Of a DNA stretch of 39,995 nucleotides, positions 28,636-39,213 are shown one piece after another. The stretch is from Sulfurimicrobium sp. (GTDB taxonomy: Bacteria; Pseudomonadota; Gammaproteobacteria; Burkholderiales; Sulfuricellaceae). The position numbers and the translations under genes are program-made. The notes under the pieces are model-generated. The model searched no databases. It was not told where the DNA came from and saw only the letters and a list, made by a program, of their open reading frames with translations. Positions within the stretch are counted from its first letter, which is position 1. Each line of letters starts with the position of its first letter. The stretch lies in contig JAUYFW010000175.1 of assembly GCA_030690835.1 (NCBI GenBank), positions 1-39,995 on the forward strand, read 5' to 3'.

Positions 28636-29430
28636 ATGAATACTCAAACACTTTTTCCAAAATATGCAGAAATCATCCGTAACCTTGATATTGATTCGAT
28701 CAAAGATGTTCAGTCACTTCCGAATAGCCTTCAAATGGTTAAAGATGGAAAGTTGTCCATCTATTACACCCCATTCGATTTTATTAATCCCCTGGCCCGT
28801 ATTGTGCTGGTCGGCATTACCCCCGGCTTCACTCAACTTGTAAATGCACTTCGTGAAGCACAGATACAGATTAAATCCGGTGCCGATCATTTGACGGCAT
28901 TACAAGCAGCAAAGCGTACTGGTGCATTTTCTGGAGCAATGCGCCCCAATCTCGTTGCCATGCTTGATCATGTCGGACTTAATAGATGGCTCGGCATTAG
29001 CAGCAGTGATGCATTATTTAGCAGCGCAAATCATTTGGTTCACACCACCTCAGTGCTACGTCACCCGGTCTTTGTGGATAGTGAGAATTACAATGGCACA
29101 CCCAGTATGATCAAGAACCCGGCCCTTCGAAGCTTTGTGCTGGAACATTTCGCGAAAGAAGCCGCTACACTTAAAAATGCAGTTTTTATTCCACTGGGGC
29201 CGAAAGTTTCCGAGGCTATGGCATGGCTTGCCGCAGAGGGGGAAATTGACGGTTCGCGGGTGCTGGATGGAATGCCCCATCCATCTGGAGCAAATGCCGA
29301 ACGCATCGCATATTTTCTTGGGAAAAAGGGCAAAAGCAGCCTCTCTTCCAAAACCAATTCAGCTAAGTTGGACAGCGCCAAGGCAAGTATGATGGCTAAG
29401 ATGTCTGGGATCAGAAAAGCGGACGAATAA
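28636..29430 (+). CDS. Uracil-DNA-glycosylase-superfamily-like protein
   Basis: 264 aa; motif-1-like ARIVLVGITPGFTQL, FIPLGPKVSEAMAWL, motif-2-like GMPHPSGANAERIAYF. Confidence 0.65.
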   Translation: MNTQTLFPKYAEIIRNLDIDSIKDVQSLPNSLQMVKDGKLSIYYTPFDFINPLARIVLVGITPGFTQLVNALREAQIQIKSGADHLTALQAAKRTGAFSGAMRPNLVAMLDHVGLNRWLGISSSDALFSSANHLVHTTSVLRHPVFVDSENYNGTPSMIKNPALRSFVLEHFAKEAATLKNAVFIPLGPKVSEAMAWLAAEGEIDGSRVLDGMPHPSGANAERIAYFLGKKGKSSLSSKTNSAKLDSAKASMMAKMSGIRKADE

Positions 29431-29607
29431 GCACAAATGCTACAAACAGCCACAACAAGTGCGATGATGCCTACAGCTTATTGGGACTGGCCTTCAAAAA
29501 CAATGTTCGACAATGACATCGCACGAATGTGTAGATGATCATGTTTATATGAAGAAATCCCTAGCTGGCCTGGGCCGGGTAACAATTTATTAGGTGCCGA
29601 TAAAAAA

Positions 29608-29997
29608 ATGAATGTATGGAACGCCGAATTCGCCGTCGACCTGTTGGCAAAACGGGGCTTGTACTGCCACTACCATAAAGCTAAGGCGGCCTGCTTCCGC
29701 ATCAAAGGGGCGCAACCGCGTGAGTTGTCCATCGCACTGGCACGAAAGGGTGTCGTGACGACTTACGTTAATCTACGATCGGTTTCAGGTGAACTCTTCC
29801 CGGAAAATGGCATTGAAGGCATTGATGTTGTTGAGCGATATATGCGAGGACATAAAGGACTCCAGGAAAATCCTGGGATATCCGGTTCGGTGGCGCGTAA
29901 CAATCCATCATTGAATCCAGCTAGCCACGATGTCTTACGGGTACATGTTCTCGATGAAGCCAGCATCGAAAAATTATTGAAGTGGTATGAAGCTTGA
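29608..29997 (+). CDS. Hypothetical protein, no recognised family
   Basis: 129 aa ORF in the AT-richer accessory region; codon structure plausible, no motif recognised. Confidence 0.5.
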   Translation: MNVWNAEFAVDLLAKRGLYCHYHKAKAACFRIKGAQPRELSIALARKGVVTTYVNLRSVSGELFPENGIEGIDVVERYMRGHKGLQENPGISGSVARNNPSLNPASHDVLRVHVLDEASIEKLLKWYEA

Positions 29998-30158
29998 ATT
30001 TATTCGGCCCGGTTTTTTGAACGGGTACGTTTTTAACATTATTTTTCTTCAACTTGGCCTATAGCGTTACATTTCACCCCATGTGCGAAGGAGGGATGCA
30101 AGATACCTGACTGACCGCTTTGGGGGAAATTCTTCTGTGACCGGCACAAAGCTGCCCC

Positions 30159-31175
30159 CTACACTCCCGTCGAAAACGTAAACGCATCGGCGAAATACTC
30201 ATCCTCCGGCAATCCCCTTGCCGCAAAAGCCTGTCGCCCAGCCTCTACCATCTGCGGCGCGCCACAAGCGTAGACTTGATAACCTGAAAGATTAGCAAAG
30301 TCATCCAGTATCGCCTGATGCACCAGCCCGGTACGGCCCGGCCAGTTGTCTTCGGGAAGCGGCTCGGAGAGTACGGGAATGAAGGTGAAATTGGGATGCT
30401 CCTGCTGCCACTGCCCGGCAAGCTGGGGCATGTAGAGGTCGCGCAGGCTGCGCGCTCCCCAGTACAGCACCATTTCGCGCTTGCAGTGGGCCTGCAGGGC
30501 GTGTTCGACGATGGCCTTGACAGGCGCGAAGCCGGTGCCGCCAGCCATGAAGATGATCGGCTTGTCGCTGTCCTCGCGCAGGAAGAAGCTGCCGTGGGGG
30601 CCTTCGAAGCGCAGGATGGCTTTTTCCTGCATGCTGCTGAATACGGTGTCAGTGAACAGGCCGCCGGGGATGTGGCGGACGTGCAGTTGCAGGAATTCGT
30701 CGTCGTGCGGTGCGTTGGCGAGAGAAAAGCTGCGCCGCTTGCCGTCCTTGAGCAGGATGTCGATGTACTGTCCGGCGAGAAACTGCAGGCGTTCGTTGGC
30801 CGGCAGCTTCAAATGCAATACCATCACGTCATGGGAGACCTTTTCCATTTTCTGCACGCGGCAGGGCATGGTTTTGATCGGGATATCGCGCGCGGCCCCC
30901 ACTTCCCTGCACTCGATCACCACATCGGTGAGTGGCTTGGCGGTGCAGAACAGGGCCATTCCGGCGTGTTTTTCATTTTCTGAAAGCGCGTTTTCCTGGT
31001 AATTGCCGTAATCCACCCGGCCTTCGAGGATATTGCCCTTGCAACTGCCGCAGGCGCCGTTGCGGCAGCCGTAGGGCAGGGCGAACCCTTCGCGCAGGCC
31101 GGACTCCAGAAGAGTCTCGTGCTCGTCGGCCTGATATTGGTGATTGCTGGGTTTGATGGTGACTTGAAATGACAT
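30159..31175 (-). CDS. CDP-6-deoxy-delta-3,4-glucoseen reductase-like 2Fe-2S/FAD oxidoreductase
   Basis: N-terminal plant-type ferredoxin CRNGACGSCKGNIL; FAD/NAD reductase motifs RSFSLANAP, FMAGGTGFAPVKAI. Confidence 0.9.
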   Translation of the reverse strand: MSFQVTIKPSNHQYQADEHETLLESGLREGFALPYGCRNGACGSCKGNILEGRVDYGNYQENALSENEKHAGMALFCTAKPLTDVVIECREVGAARDIPIKTMPCRVQKMEKVSHDVMVLHLKLPANERLQFLAGQYIDILLKDGKRRSFSLANAPHDDEFLQLHVRHIPGGLFTDTVFSSMQEKAILRFEGPHGSFFLREDSDKPIIFMAGGTGFAPVKAIVEHALQAHCKREMVLYWGARSLRDLYMPQLAGQWQQEHPNFTFIPVLSEPLPEDNWPGRTGLVHQAILDDFANLSGYQVYACGAPQMVEAGRQAFAARGLPEDEYFADAFTFSTGV

Positions 31176-31200
31176 GGAACAACCCTGAATTAAGAAACGA

Positions 31201-32076
31201 ATGCAAAATTTACTGATTGTTGGCTATGGCGATATCGGCGCGCGTGCCGCCGAATTGCTGTCCTCGCGCTATCGCATTTATGCCCTGACGCGCAGCGAAA
31301 GCGCACTGCAGCGGGCCCGCCACCAAGGCATAACACCCGTCCCCGGCGACCTCGACCACCCTGCCACGCTGGACAGGATAGCCGGCCTGGCTGACGCCGT
31401 GCTGCACTTCGCCCCGCCGCAACGCAATGGCCGGCGCGACCGGCGCACGCGCCACCTGCTGGCGGCCCTGGCAAGGGGCAAAATTTTACCACGGCGTTTA
31501 ATTTATATTAGCACCACCGGTGTCTATGGTGATTGCCACGGCGAGCGCGTGGATGAAACCCGCGCCACCCGTCCCACCACGCCCCGTGCGCTGCGCCGCG
31601 CCGATGCCGAGGCCAGCCTGCGGCGCTGGGGCACACGCAACGGCGTCAGGGTCAGCATCCTGCGCGTGCCGGGCATCTATGCACCCGGCCGCCTGCCCGT
31701 GGAACGACTGGAGCAACGCATCCCGGCCCTGCGCACGGAAGACGACGGCTACACCAACCACATCCACGCCGACGACCTGGCGCGTATCGTCGCCGCAGCT
31801 TTGACACATGGCCGCCCCGGCAGGGTTTACAATGCCGCTGACGATACGCCGATGAAGATGGCGGACTATTTCGACCTGGTGGCGGACCATTACCAGCTTG
31901 AGCGTCCGCGGCGCATTTCATGGCAAGAGGCACAAAAAGAAATCTCCCCAGGCATGCTGTCCTATATGAATGAATCGCGCCGCATTGCCAACGAACGCAT
32001 CAAGCAGGAACTGGGCGTCCGCTTGCGCTACCCCGGTGTCAGGGAAGGATTGGAAGGAATGTCAGATGCAAAATAA
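31201..32076 (+). CDS. SDR/NAD-dependent epimerase family protein (YeeZ-like)
   Basis: MQNLLIVGYGDIGARAAELL Rossmann start; YISTTGVYGDCHGERVDE. Confidence 0.9.
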   Translation: MQNLLIVGYGDIGARAAELLSSRYRIYALTRSESALQRARHQGITPVPGDLDHPATLDRIAGLADAVLHFAPPQRNGRRDRRTRHLLAALARGKILPRRLIYISTTGVYGDCHGERVDETRATRPTTPRALRRADAEASLRRWGTRNGVRVSILRVPGIYAPGRLPVERLEQRIPALRTEDDGYTNHIHADDLARIVAAALTHGRPGRVYNAADDTPMKMADYFDLVADHYQLERPRRISWQEAQKEISPGMLSYMNESRRIANERIKQELGVRLRYPGVREGLEGMSDAK

Positions 32077-32872
32077 CCCCAACAACGCCATCGGCGTATT
32101 CGACTCCGGCGTGGGTGGTCTCACCGTGGTGCGCGCCCTGATGGAGCGCCTGCCGTTCGAGAACATCATCTACTTCGGCGATACCGCGCGGGTGCCCTAC
32201 GGCGTGAAGTCGGTGGAAACCATTGCCCACTACACGCGGGAAATCGCCGAATTCCTGCTGCAAAAAGAGGTCAAGCTGCTCATCATCGCCTGCAACACCA
32301 TGGCGTCGGTGGCCTCCCAAGTGGTGAAGGATCTCTCCCCGGTGCCGGTGCTGGACGTGATCGACGCCGGCGCACTGGGCGCCATCGCCGCCACCAGCCG
32401 CAAGCAGGTGGGCGTCATCGGCACTCCCACCACCATCAACAGCAACGCCTACGCCCGCGCCATCCACCAGTACGAGCCGGACGTGCGCATCTTTTCCCAG
32501 GCCTGCCCGCTGTTCGTGCCGCTGGTGGAAGAAGGCTGGCTCGATCACCAGGTCACCCGCCTCACCGCCCAGGAATATCTCAAGCCGGTGCTGGCGCAGG
32601 ACATCGACACGCTGGTGCTGGGATGCACCCACTACCCGCTGCTCAAGCCCTTGTTGCAGGAGGTTGTCGGGCCGGGCGTGAAACTGGTGGATTCCGCCGA
32701 AGCGATGGCGGAGGAAACCGCCGCCCTGCTGGGCGACCTCAATCTGGCCAACCCCCAGCGCGGCCGGCCGGATTACCAGTTTTACGTCACCGACGTGCCG
32801 CTGCGCTTCCAGACTATCGGCGAACGCTTTCTCGGGCGCACGCTATCCAATGTTCATGTCGTGAAGTGGTAA
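32066..32872 (+). CDS. murI: Glutamate racemase
   Basis: IGVFDSGVGGLTVVRAL, IYFGDTARVPYG, IACNTMA, LGCTHYPLL; start at 32066 (MQNNPNNAIGV) preferred over 31970. Confidence 0.95.
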   Translation: MQNNPNNAIGVFDSGVGGLTVVRALMERLPFENIIYFGDTARVPYGVKSVETIAHYTREIAEFLLQKEVKLLIIACNTMASVASQVVKDLSPVPVLDVIDAGALGAIAATSRKQVGVIGTPTTINSNAYARAIHQYEPDVRIFSQACPLFVPLVEEGWLDHQVTRLTAQEYLKPVLAQDIDTLVLGCTHYPLLKPLLQEVVGPGVKLVDSAEAMAEETAALLGDLNLANPQRGRPDYQFYVTDVPLRFQTIGERFLGRTLSNVHVVKW

Positions 32873-32885
32873 TGGAGTATCAATA

Positions 32886-33131
32886 ATGGCAAAGATTTTG
32901 TATTTCTCCACCCTCGCCGAGCGCGTGGGGGAAACCATGGAAGAGATCAAGCTTCTTCCCGGCGTCGAGGATCTGCGCGGCTTGCTGAAACTGTTGCGCA
33001 TGCGCGGCGGGGAATGGCCGGTGTACCTGGTGGACGACCGAATCCAGGCCACGGTGAACAAGAACTTCGTCGAACTGGACGCCAAAATCAACGATCGGGA
33101 TGAAATCGGCCTGATGCTGACCCGGCGTTAA
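32886..33131 (+). CDS. MoaD/ThiS-like beta-grasp protein lacking a C-terminal Gly-Gly
   Basis: MAKILYFSTLAERVGETMEEIKL...VELDAKINDRDEIGLMLTRR. Confidence 0.8.
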   Translation: MAKILYFSTLAERVGETMEEIKLLPGVEDLRGLLKLLRMRGGEWPVYLVDDRIQATVNKNFVELDAKINDRDEIGLMLTRR

Positions 33132-33134
33132 AAG

Positions 33135-33241
33135 GTAGGAGGCCCGCCCTCGGGCCGAATTATTCGCGGCGAGCCCCCGGCCACCCGGCCAAACCACCCG
33201 AGGACAAGCAAAACACCCGAGGACAAGGGCGCCGCTCCTAC
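33135..33241. repeat. REP-like element of the GTAGGAGCGGCG family with internal direct repeat
   Basis: GTAGGAGGCCCGCCC ... GGGCGCCGCTCCTAC, with two copies of ACACCCGAGGACAAG-like sequence inside. Confidence 0.7.
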
Positions 33242-33654
33242 ATGTCACGCCGGTCGCCCAGCTTCTTGCCCTCTTCCCGTTGCCATTCGCCCTCGATGAT
33301 AATTTCCTCCGGCGCCGGGTTGCCAGTGCGCATCGCCTTGGGGCGCGGCAACAACAAGAGCACCAGCGCCACGGCATCGCTCACCACGCCGGGGAAGATC
33401 AGCAGCACCCCGGCGAACAAGGTGCGCAGGCTGTCCAGCATGGCATAACCGAGGGGCTGGCCGGATTGGAGTGAGGAAAACAGGCGGCCGAAGATGGCCA
33501 TCTTTTCTTCCTGGATCAGCGTCCAGCCGGCAAACGCGGCCAGAATCAGCCACAGCAGCAGCCACCAGCCAATTGAGCCGGCGAGTTTCGCCAGCACGAA
33601 AATCTCCAGCGCCGGGAAACCGAGTAAAATGAACAGAATTAACAGGAAACGCAT
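33238..33654 (-). CDS. fxsA: FxsA family membrane protein
   Basis: FPALEIFVLAKLAGSIGWWLLLWLILAAFAGWTLIQEE. Confidence 0.9.
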   Translation of the reverse strand: MRFLLILFILLGFPALEIFVLAKLAGSIGWWLLLWLILAAFAGWTLIQEEKMAIFGRLFSSLQSGQPLGYAMLDSLRTLFAGVLLIFPGVVSDAVALVLLLLPRPKAMRTGNPAPEEIIIEGEWQREEGKKLGDRRDM

Positions 33655-33660
33655 GGTGTT

Positions 33661-33990
33661 GTGGAACCTATATTAGTGATAACCAATTTGCCGGACCAGG
33701 ACAGCGCCCGCCGCGTGGCGGAAGCCCTGATTGCCGGGCATCTGGCTGCCTGCGTCAACCTGCTGGCGCCCTGCACCTCGGTGTATCGCTGGCAGGGCAA
33801 GATCGAAACCGTCCAGGAAGTCCCGCTGCTGATTAAAACACTGGCGTCCCATTACGGCAAGGTCGAGGCGGCGATCAGGCTGCACCATCCTTATGAACTT
33901 CCCGAAATCATCGCAGTCCCAATCAGCGCCGGGTTGCCCGAATACCTGGCCTGGATCAACACCGAAACCGAACAAGGAAAACACTCATGA
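33661..33990 (+). CDS. cutA: Divalent cation tolerance protein CutA
   Basis: LVITNLPDQDSARRVAEALIAGHLAACVNLLAPCTSVYRWQGKIE; HPYELPEIIAVPI; GTG start. Confidence 0.93.
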   Translation: MEPILVITNLPDQDSARRVAEALIAGHLAACVNLLAPCTSVYRWQGKIETVQEVPLLIKTLASHYGKVEAAIRLHHPYELPEIIAVPISAGLPEYLAWINTETEQGKHS

Positions 33991-36266
33991 TGCGTCTACT
34001 CTTCAGCGTCCTTTTCATGCTGCATGCCCTGCTGGCTCATGCCGGCGAGGAGGATCTGCTAGAACCGGAACAGGCGTTCAAGCTTTCCGCCCGGGCGCTG
34101 GATGCAGGCACGATCGAGGTGCGATACCAGATCGCCAACGGATATTACCTCTACCGGGAAAAATTCAAGTTCTCCGTCGAACCGGCGGGCGTGGCGCTGG
34201 GTATCGCGCAGTTTCCGGCGGGAAAAATCAAACAGGACGAATACTTCGGCAAGGTGGAAACCTACCGCCAGAATATCGCCATCAAGCTCCCCGTCACGCT
34301 TGCCGCCGGCTCGGGTCGGAACATCACCCTGAAAGTGGTTTCCCAGGGTTGCGCCGATGTCGGGGTCTGCTATCCGCCCGTCACCCAGACGGCGCTGCTT
34401 ACCATGCCTGCGGCAGCTCCGGCCATGCCTGCGGCAACTCCTGCCATGCCCGCCGCGAAACCGGAGCCTGCCGCCAGCGGTGGTGGCCTGGCGGCGCTAG
34501 CCTCGCTGGCGGGTATCGGCAGCGGCAAGCAGGACGAGTTTCTTGAACCTGACCAGGCCTTCAAGCTGCGGGTCACCGCCAGGGACGCGCAAACCCTGGT
34601 AGCCAGCTTCACGCCAGCCGAAAGCTATTACCTGTATCGGGACAAGATCAAGCTCACCCTCAAAAACGCTGCGGGAACGAGCATTGCCAAAGTGGAACTA
34701 CCCAAGGGCGAAATCAAGAGCGACCCCAATTTCGGCGCCAGCGAGGTTTACCACCATCCTTTCGAGGCCATCGTTCATCTTCAGGGAGCCGACCAGAAAG
34801 TTACCCTGATGGCCAGCTTCCAGGGCTGCAGCGAAAAGGGCGTGTGCTATCCGCCGATACTAAAAACTTTTGATTTGACCCTGCCGGCTCAAGGCGCGCA
34901 AGAAAATACCCCGGCGGCCACTCCCCCATCCGCCGCCGCAACGGACTTGCCCGCAAATGCCGCCAACAATTCCGAATCCTCCCGGATTGCAGATCTGCTC
35001 AAGGGCGGCAATTTCTGGCTGGTGGTGGCGAGCTTCTTCGGCTTCGGCCTGTTGCTGGCGCTCACGCCATGCGTGTTCCCCATGATCCCCATCCTCTCCG
35101 GCATCATCGTCGGCCAAGGCCATCAACTGACCAAACCGCGCGCCTTCATCTTATCCCTGGCCTACGTCATGGGCATGGCGATCACCTATGCCGCCGCCGG
35201 CGTGGCTGCCGGGCTGTCCGGCACCCTGCTGACCAATGCCCTGCAAAATCCGGCGGTGCTAAGCGTGTTTGCCCTGACATTCGTGGCCCTGGCGTTTTCC
35301 ATGTTCGGCTTTTACGAGTTGCAAATGCCGAGCTTCATCCAGAGCCGCTTCAACGACGCCAGCAACAAGATGAAGGGCGGCAATCTGACGGGCGTGTTCG
35401 CCATGGGCGCGCTGTCGGCGGTCATTGTCGGCCCCTGCGTTGCCGCACCGCTGGCGGGTGCGCTGGCCTACATCGGCCTCACCCGCGACGTGTGGCTGGG
35501 CGGCTGGGCGCTGTTCGCCATGGCGCTGGGCATGGGCGTGCCGCTGCTGGCGGTGGGCCTCTCCGCCGGGGCACTGCTGCCGCGCGCCGGGGGCTGGATG
35601 GAAGCGGTCAAGGCGTTCTTCGGCGTGCTGCTGCTGGGCGTGGCGATCTGGCTGATTTCCCCCGTTATCCCGGCGGTGGCGCATATGCTGCTGTGGGCGG
35701 CGCTGCTGATCGTGTCGGCGATTTATCTTCATGCTCTCGACCCCCTGCCTCACCCGGCCAAGGGCTGGCCCAAGTTCTGGAAAGGCTTCGGCGTGGTGGC
35801 GCTGATCGCAGGCGTAGCCCTGCTGGTCGGCGCACTCTCGGGCGGACGCGACATTCTCCAGCCGCTGGCCGGCCTGCGTGGGGCGGGAAGCGCACAGACG
35901 GCGGAAAGCAGCCATGCCAGCTTCGAGAAAGTCAAAAGCGTGGCCGAACTGGAACAGCGCCTGCAGCAAGCCGGCGGCAAGCTGGTCATGCTCGATTTTT
36001 ACGCCGACTGGTGCGTGTCGTGCAAGGAACTGGAGCGCTTCACTTTCAGCGATGCCAAGGTACAGGCGCGGCTCAAGGACGTAATTTTATTGCAGGCCGA
36101 CGTCACGGCAAACAGCGACGACGACAAGGCGTTGTTGAAAAAATTCGGCCTGTTCGGCCCGCCGGGGATCATCTTTCTCGATTCGTCCGGCAAGGAGAAG
36201 GGCCGCGTGATCGGCTACGAAAACCCGGAAAAATTTCTCGCCAGCACGGACGGAATACTCAAATGA
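33987..36266 (+). CDS. dsbD: Thiol:disulfide interchange protein DsbD with two tandem N-terminal domains
   Basis: Two DsbD-alpha-like modules (both with GYYLYRxKxK/SYYLYRDK and QGC..xGVCYPP), CcdA-like TM core (LTPCVFPMIPILSGII), C-terminal DFYADWCVSCKELE. Confidence 0.93.
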   Translation: MMRLLFSVLFMLHALLAHAGEEDLLEPEQAFKLSARALDAGTIEVRYQIANGYYLYREKFKFSVEPAGVALGIAQFPAGKIKQDEYFGKVETYRQNIAIKLPVTLAAGSGRNITLKVVSQGCADVGVCYPPVTQTALLTMPAAAPAMPAATPAMPAAKPEPAASGGGLAALASLAGIGSGKQDEFLEPDQAFKLRVTARDAQTLVASFTPAESYYLYRDKIKLTLKNAAGTSIAKVELPKGEIKSDPNFGASEVYHHPFEAIVHLQGADQKVTLMASFQGCSEKGVCYPPILKTFDLTLPAQGAQENTPAATPPSAAATDLPANAANNSESSRIADLLKGGNFWLVVASFFGFGLLLALTPCVFPMIPILSGIIVGQGHQLTKPRAFILSLAYVMGMAITYAAAGVAAGLSGTLLTNALQNPAVLSVFALTFVALAFSMFGFYELQMPSFIQSRFNDASNKMKGGNLTGVFAMGALSAVIVGPCVAAPLAGALAYIGLTRDVWLGGWALFAMALGMGVPLLAVGLSAGALLPRAGGWMEAVKAFFGVLLLGVAIWLISPVIPAVAHMLLWAALLIVSAIYLHALDPLPHPAKGWPKFWKGFGVVALIAGVALLVGALSGGRDILQPLAGLRGAGSAQTAESSHASFEKVKSVAELEQRLQQAGGKLVMLDFYADWCVSCKELERFTFSDAKVQARLKDVILLQADVTANSDDDKALLKKFGLFGPPGIIFLDSSGKEKGRVIGYENPEKFLASTDGILK

Positions 36267-36793
36267 ATAGCGTTAAAATCTTGTCCGCCCTGCTGCTCGG
36301 CGTCCTGCTGGTCTCGGGACTGAGCGCCTGCTCCGAACAGGGTAAAACCCCTGCTTCAGCAGCGGTTCAAACAGATACCGCAAAAATCTTCGCTGCCTCC
36401 CTCCCCGATCTGGAAGACAAGCTCCAGCCCTTGAGCCAGTGGCGGGGCAAAATTCTGGTGCTCAACTTCTGGGCGCCCTGGTGTCCGCCCTGCCGCGCCG
36501 AAATACCCGAATTCATCAAGTTGCAGGAAAAATACCGGCAACAGGGCGTGGTGTTCGTCGGCGTGGCTCTGGACCAGAAGGACAAGGTGCAGGTATTCGC
36601 CGACGAGATGGGCATCAACTACCCCATGCTGCTGGGGGAAAGCGATGCGGTGGAAGTGGCAAAACTGGCGGGAAACCGCTTGGGCGGCTTGCCCTTTACC
36701 GCTATTTTCGCCAAAAATGGCGACATCGTGTCCACCGTGACCGGCGAACTGAAGCGCGAGCAACTGGAGGCCACGCTCAAACCCCTGTTATAA
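36263..36793 (+). CDS. TlpA-family lipoprotein-like redoxin
   Basis: Lipobox-like [27 protein letters not shown] overlaps dsbD stop. Confidence 0.92.
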   Translation: MNSVKILSALLLGVLLVSGLSACSEQGKTPASAAVQTDTAKIFAASLPDLEDKLQPLSQWRGKILVLNFWAPWCPPCRAEIPEFIKLQEKYRQQGVVFVGVALDQKDKVQVFADEMGINYPMLLGESDAVEVAKLAGNRLGGLPFTAIFAKNGDIVSTVTGELKREQLEATLKPLL

Positions 36794-36920
36794 GGCGGTA
36801 AAACAGGATTTCAACGGATTTCAGAAACGGCATGTTCCGTTAATTTGTAGCAAAAACTGGCAATTTGCCCCCATTTGCGGCAAACTTGCACTTATGGAAA
36901 CCACACCGACAGGTGGCCGG

Positions 36921-37367
36921 ATGCCCGCGACAGACAAGAAAATACTGGTATTGCACGGCCCCAATCTGAATCTGCTGGGTAGCCGTGAACCCCAACACTA
37001 TGGGCGCGACAGTCTGGAAGACATCAATCAGCGCCTCGTCCAACTGGCCCAACATAAAGCCGCCAGCCTGGATACCTTTCAAAGCAACAGCGAAGCCGAA
37101 CTCATTGGCCGCATTCATCAGGCAGGGCGTGATGGAGTGAATTTCATCCTCATCAATCCCGCCGCGTTCACCCATACCAGTGTCGCCCTGCGCGATGCCC
37201 TGGCGGGGGTGAACATTCCTTTCGTGGAGATTCATCTCTCCAACGTTTTCGCCCGCGAATCCTTCCGCCATCACTCTTATTTTTCCGACCTCGCCGTGGG
37301 CATCATCAGCGGCCTCGGGGCAAAGGGTTACGAACTGGCGCTGGAATTCGCACTGGCACAACCTTAA
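36921..37367 (+). CDS. aroQ: Type II 3-dehydroquinate dehydratase
   Basis: [48 protein letters not shown]; track start 36894, MPATDKK start preferred. Confidence 0.95.
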   Translation: MPATDKKILVLHGPNLNLLGSREPQHYGRDSLEDINQRLVQLAQHKAASLDTFQSNSEAELIGRIHQAGRDGVNFILINPAAFTHTSVALRDALAGVNIPFVEIHLSNVFARESFRHHSYFSDLAVGIISGLGAKGYELALEFALAQP

Positions 37368-37379
37368 CAAGGGCTCATC

Positions 37380-37835
37380 ATGGATCTGCGCAAACTCAAG
37401 AAATTAATCGACCTGGTGGAAGACTCCGGCATTGCCGAACTGGAGATTACCGAGGGTGAAGAAAAAGTACGCATCAGCCGCTATGGCCAACAAGCGCCGC
37501 AAATGATGCATTACGCAGCGCCGCAGCACATGATGTCCGCGCCGGCCCAGGCCGGTCTGCCCGTCGCTCCGGCTGTTGCCGAGGAGCCGGCCCAGCCCGA
37601 AGGCCACGTGGTGAAGTCCCCCATGGTGGGTACTTTCTACCGCTCCTCCTCGCCCGATGCCAAGTCGTTCGTGGAAGTGGGGCAAAACGTCACGGCGGGG
37701 GAAACCCTGTGCGTTATTGAAGCCATGAAGCTGCTCAACGAGATCGAAGCCGACCAGAGCGGCGTGATCAAGGCCATCCTGGTCGAGAACGGGCAGCCCG
37801 TCGAATACGGCGAACCCCTGTTCATCATCGGCTAA
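37380..37835 (+). CDS. accB: Acetyl-CoA carboxylase biotin carboxyl carrier protein
   Basis: [28 protein letters not shown]; biotinyl motif [11 protein letters not shown]. Confidence 0.97.
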   Translation: MDLRKLKKLIDLVEDSGIAELEITEGEEKVRISRYGQQAPQMMHYAAPQHMMSAPAQAGLPVAPAVAEEPAQPEGHVVKSPMVGTFYRSSSPDAKSFVEVGQNVTAGETLCVIEAMKLLNEIEADQSGVIKAILVENGQPVEYGEPLFIIG

Positions 37836-37844
37836 GGGACACAT

Positions 37845-39203
<1,359 letters not shown>

Positions 39204-39213
39204 AAAACCAATT

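Noticed and set aside
35069-36793. 574 aa ORF spanning dsbD and the tlpA-like gene
   Set aside because: Only the C-terminal part is real (the 36263-36793 redoxin); the rest is a +1 frame of dsbD.
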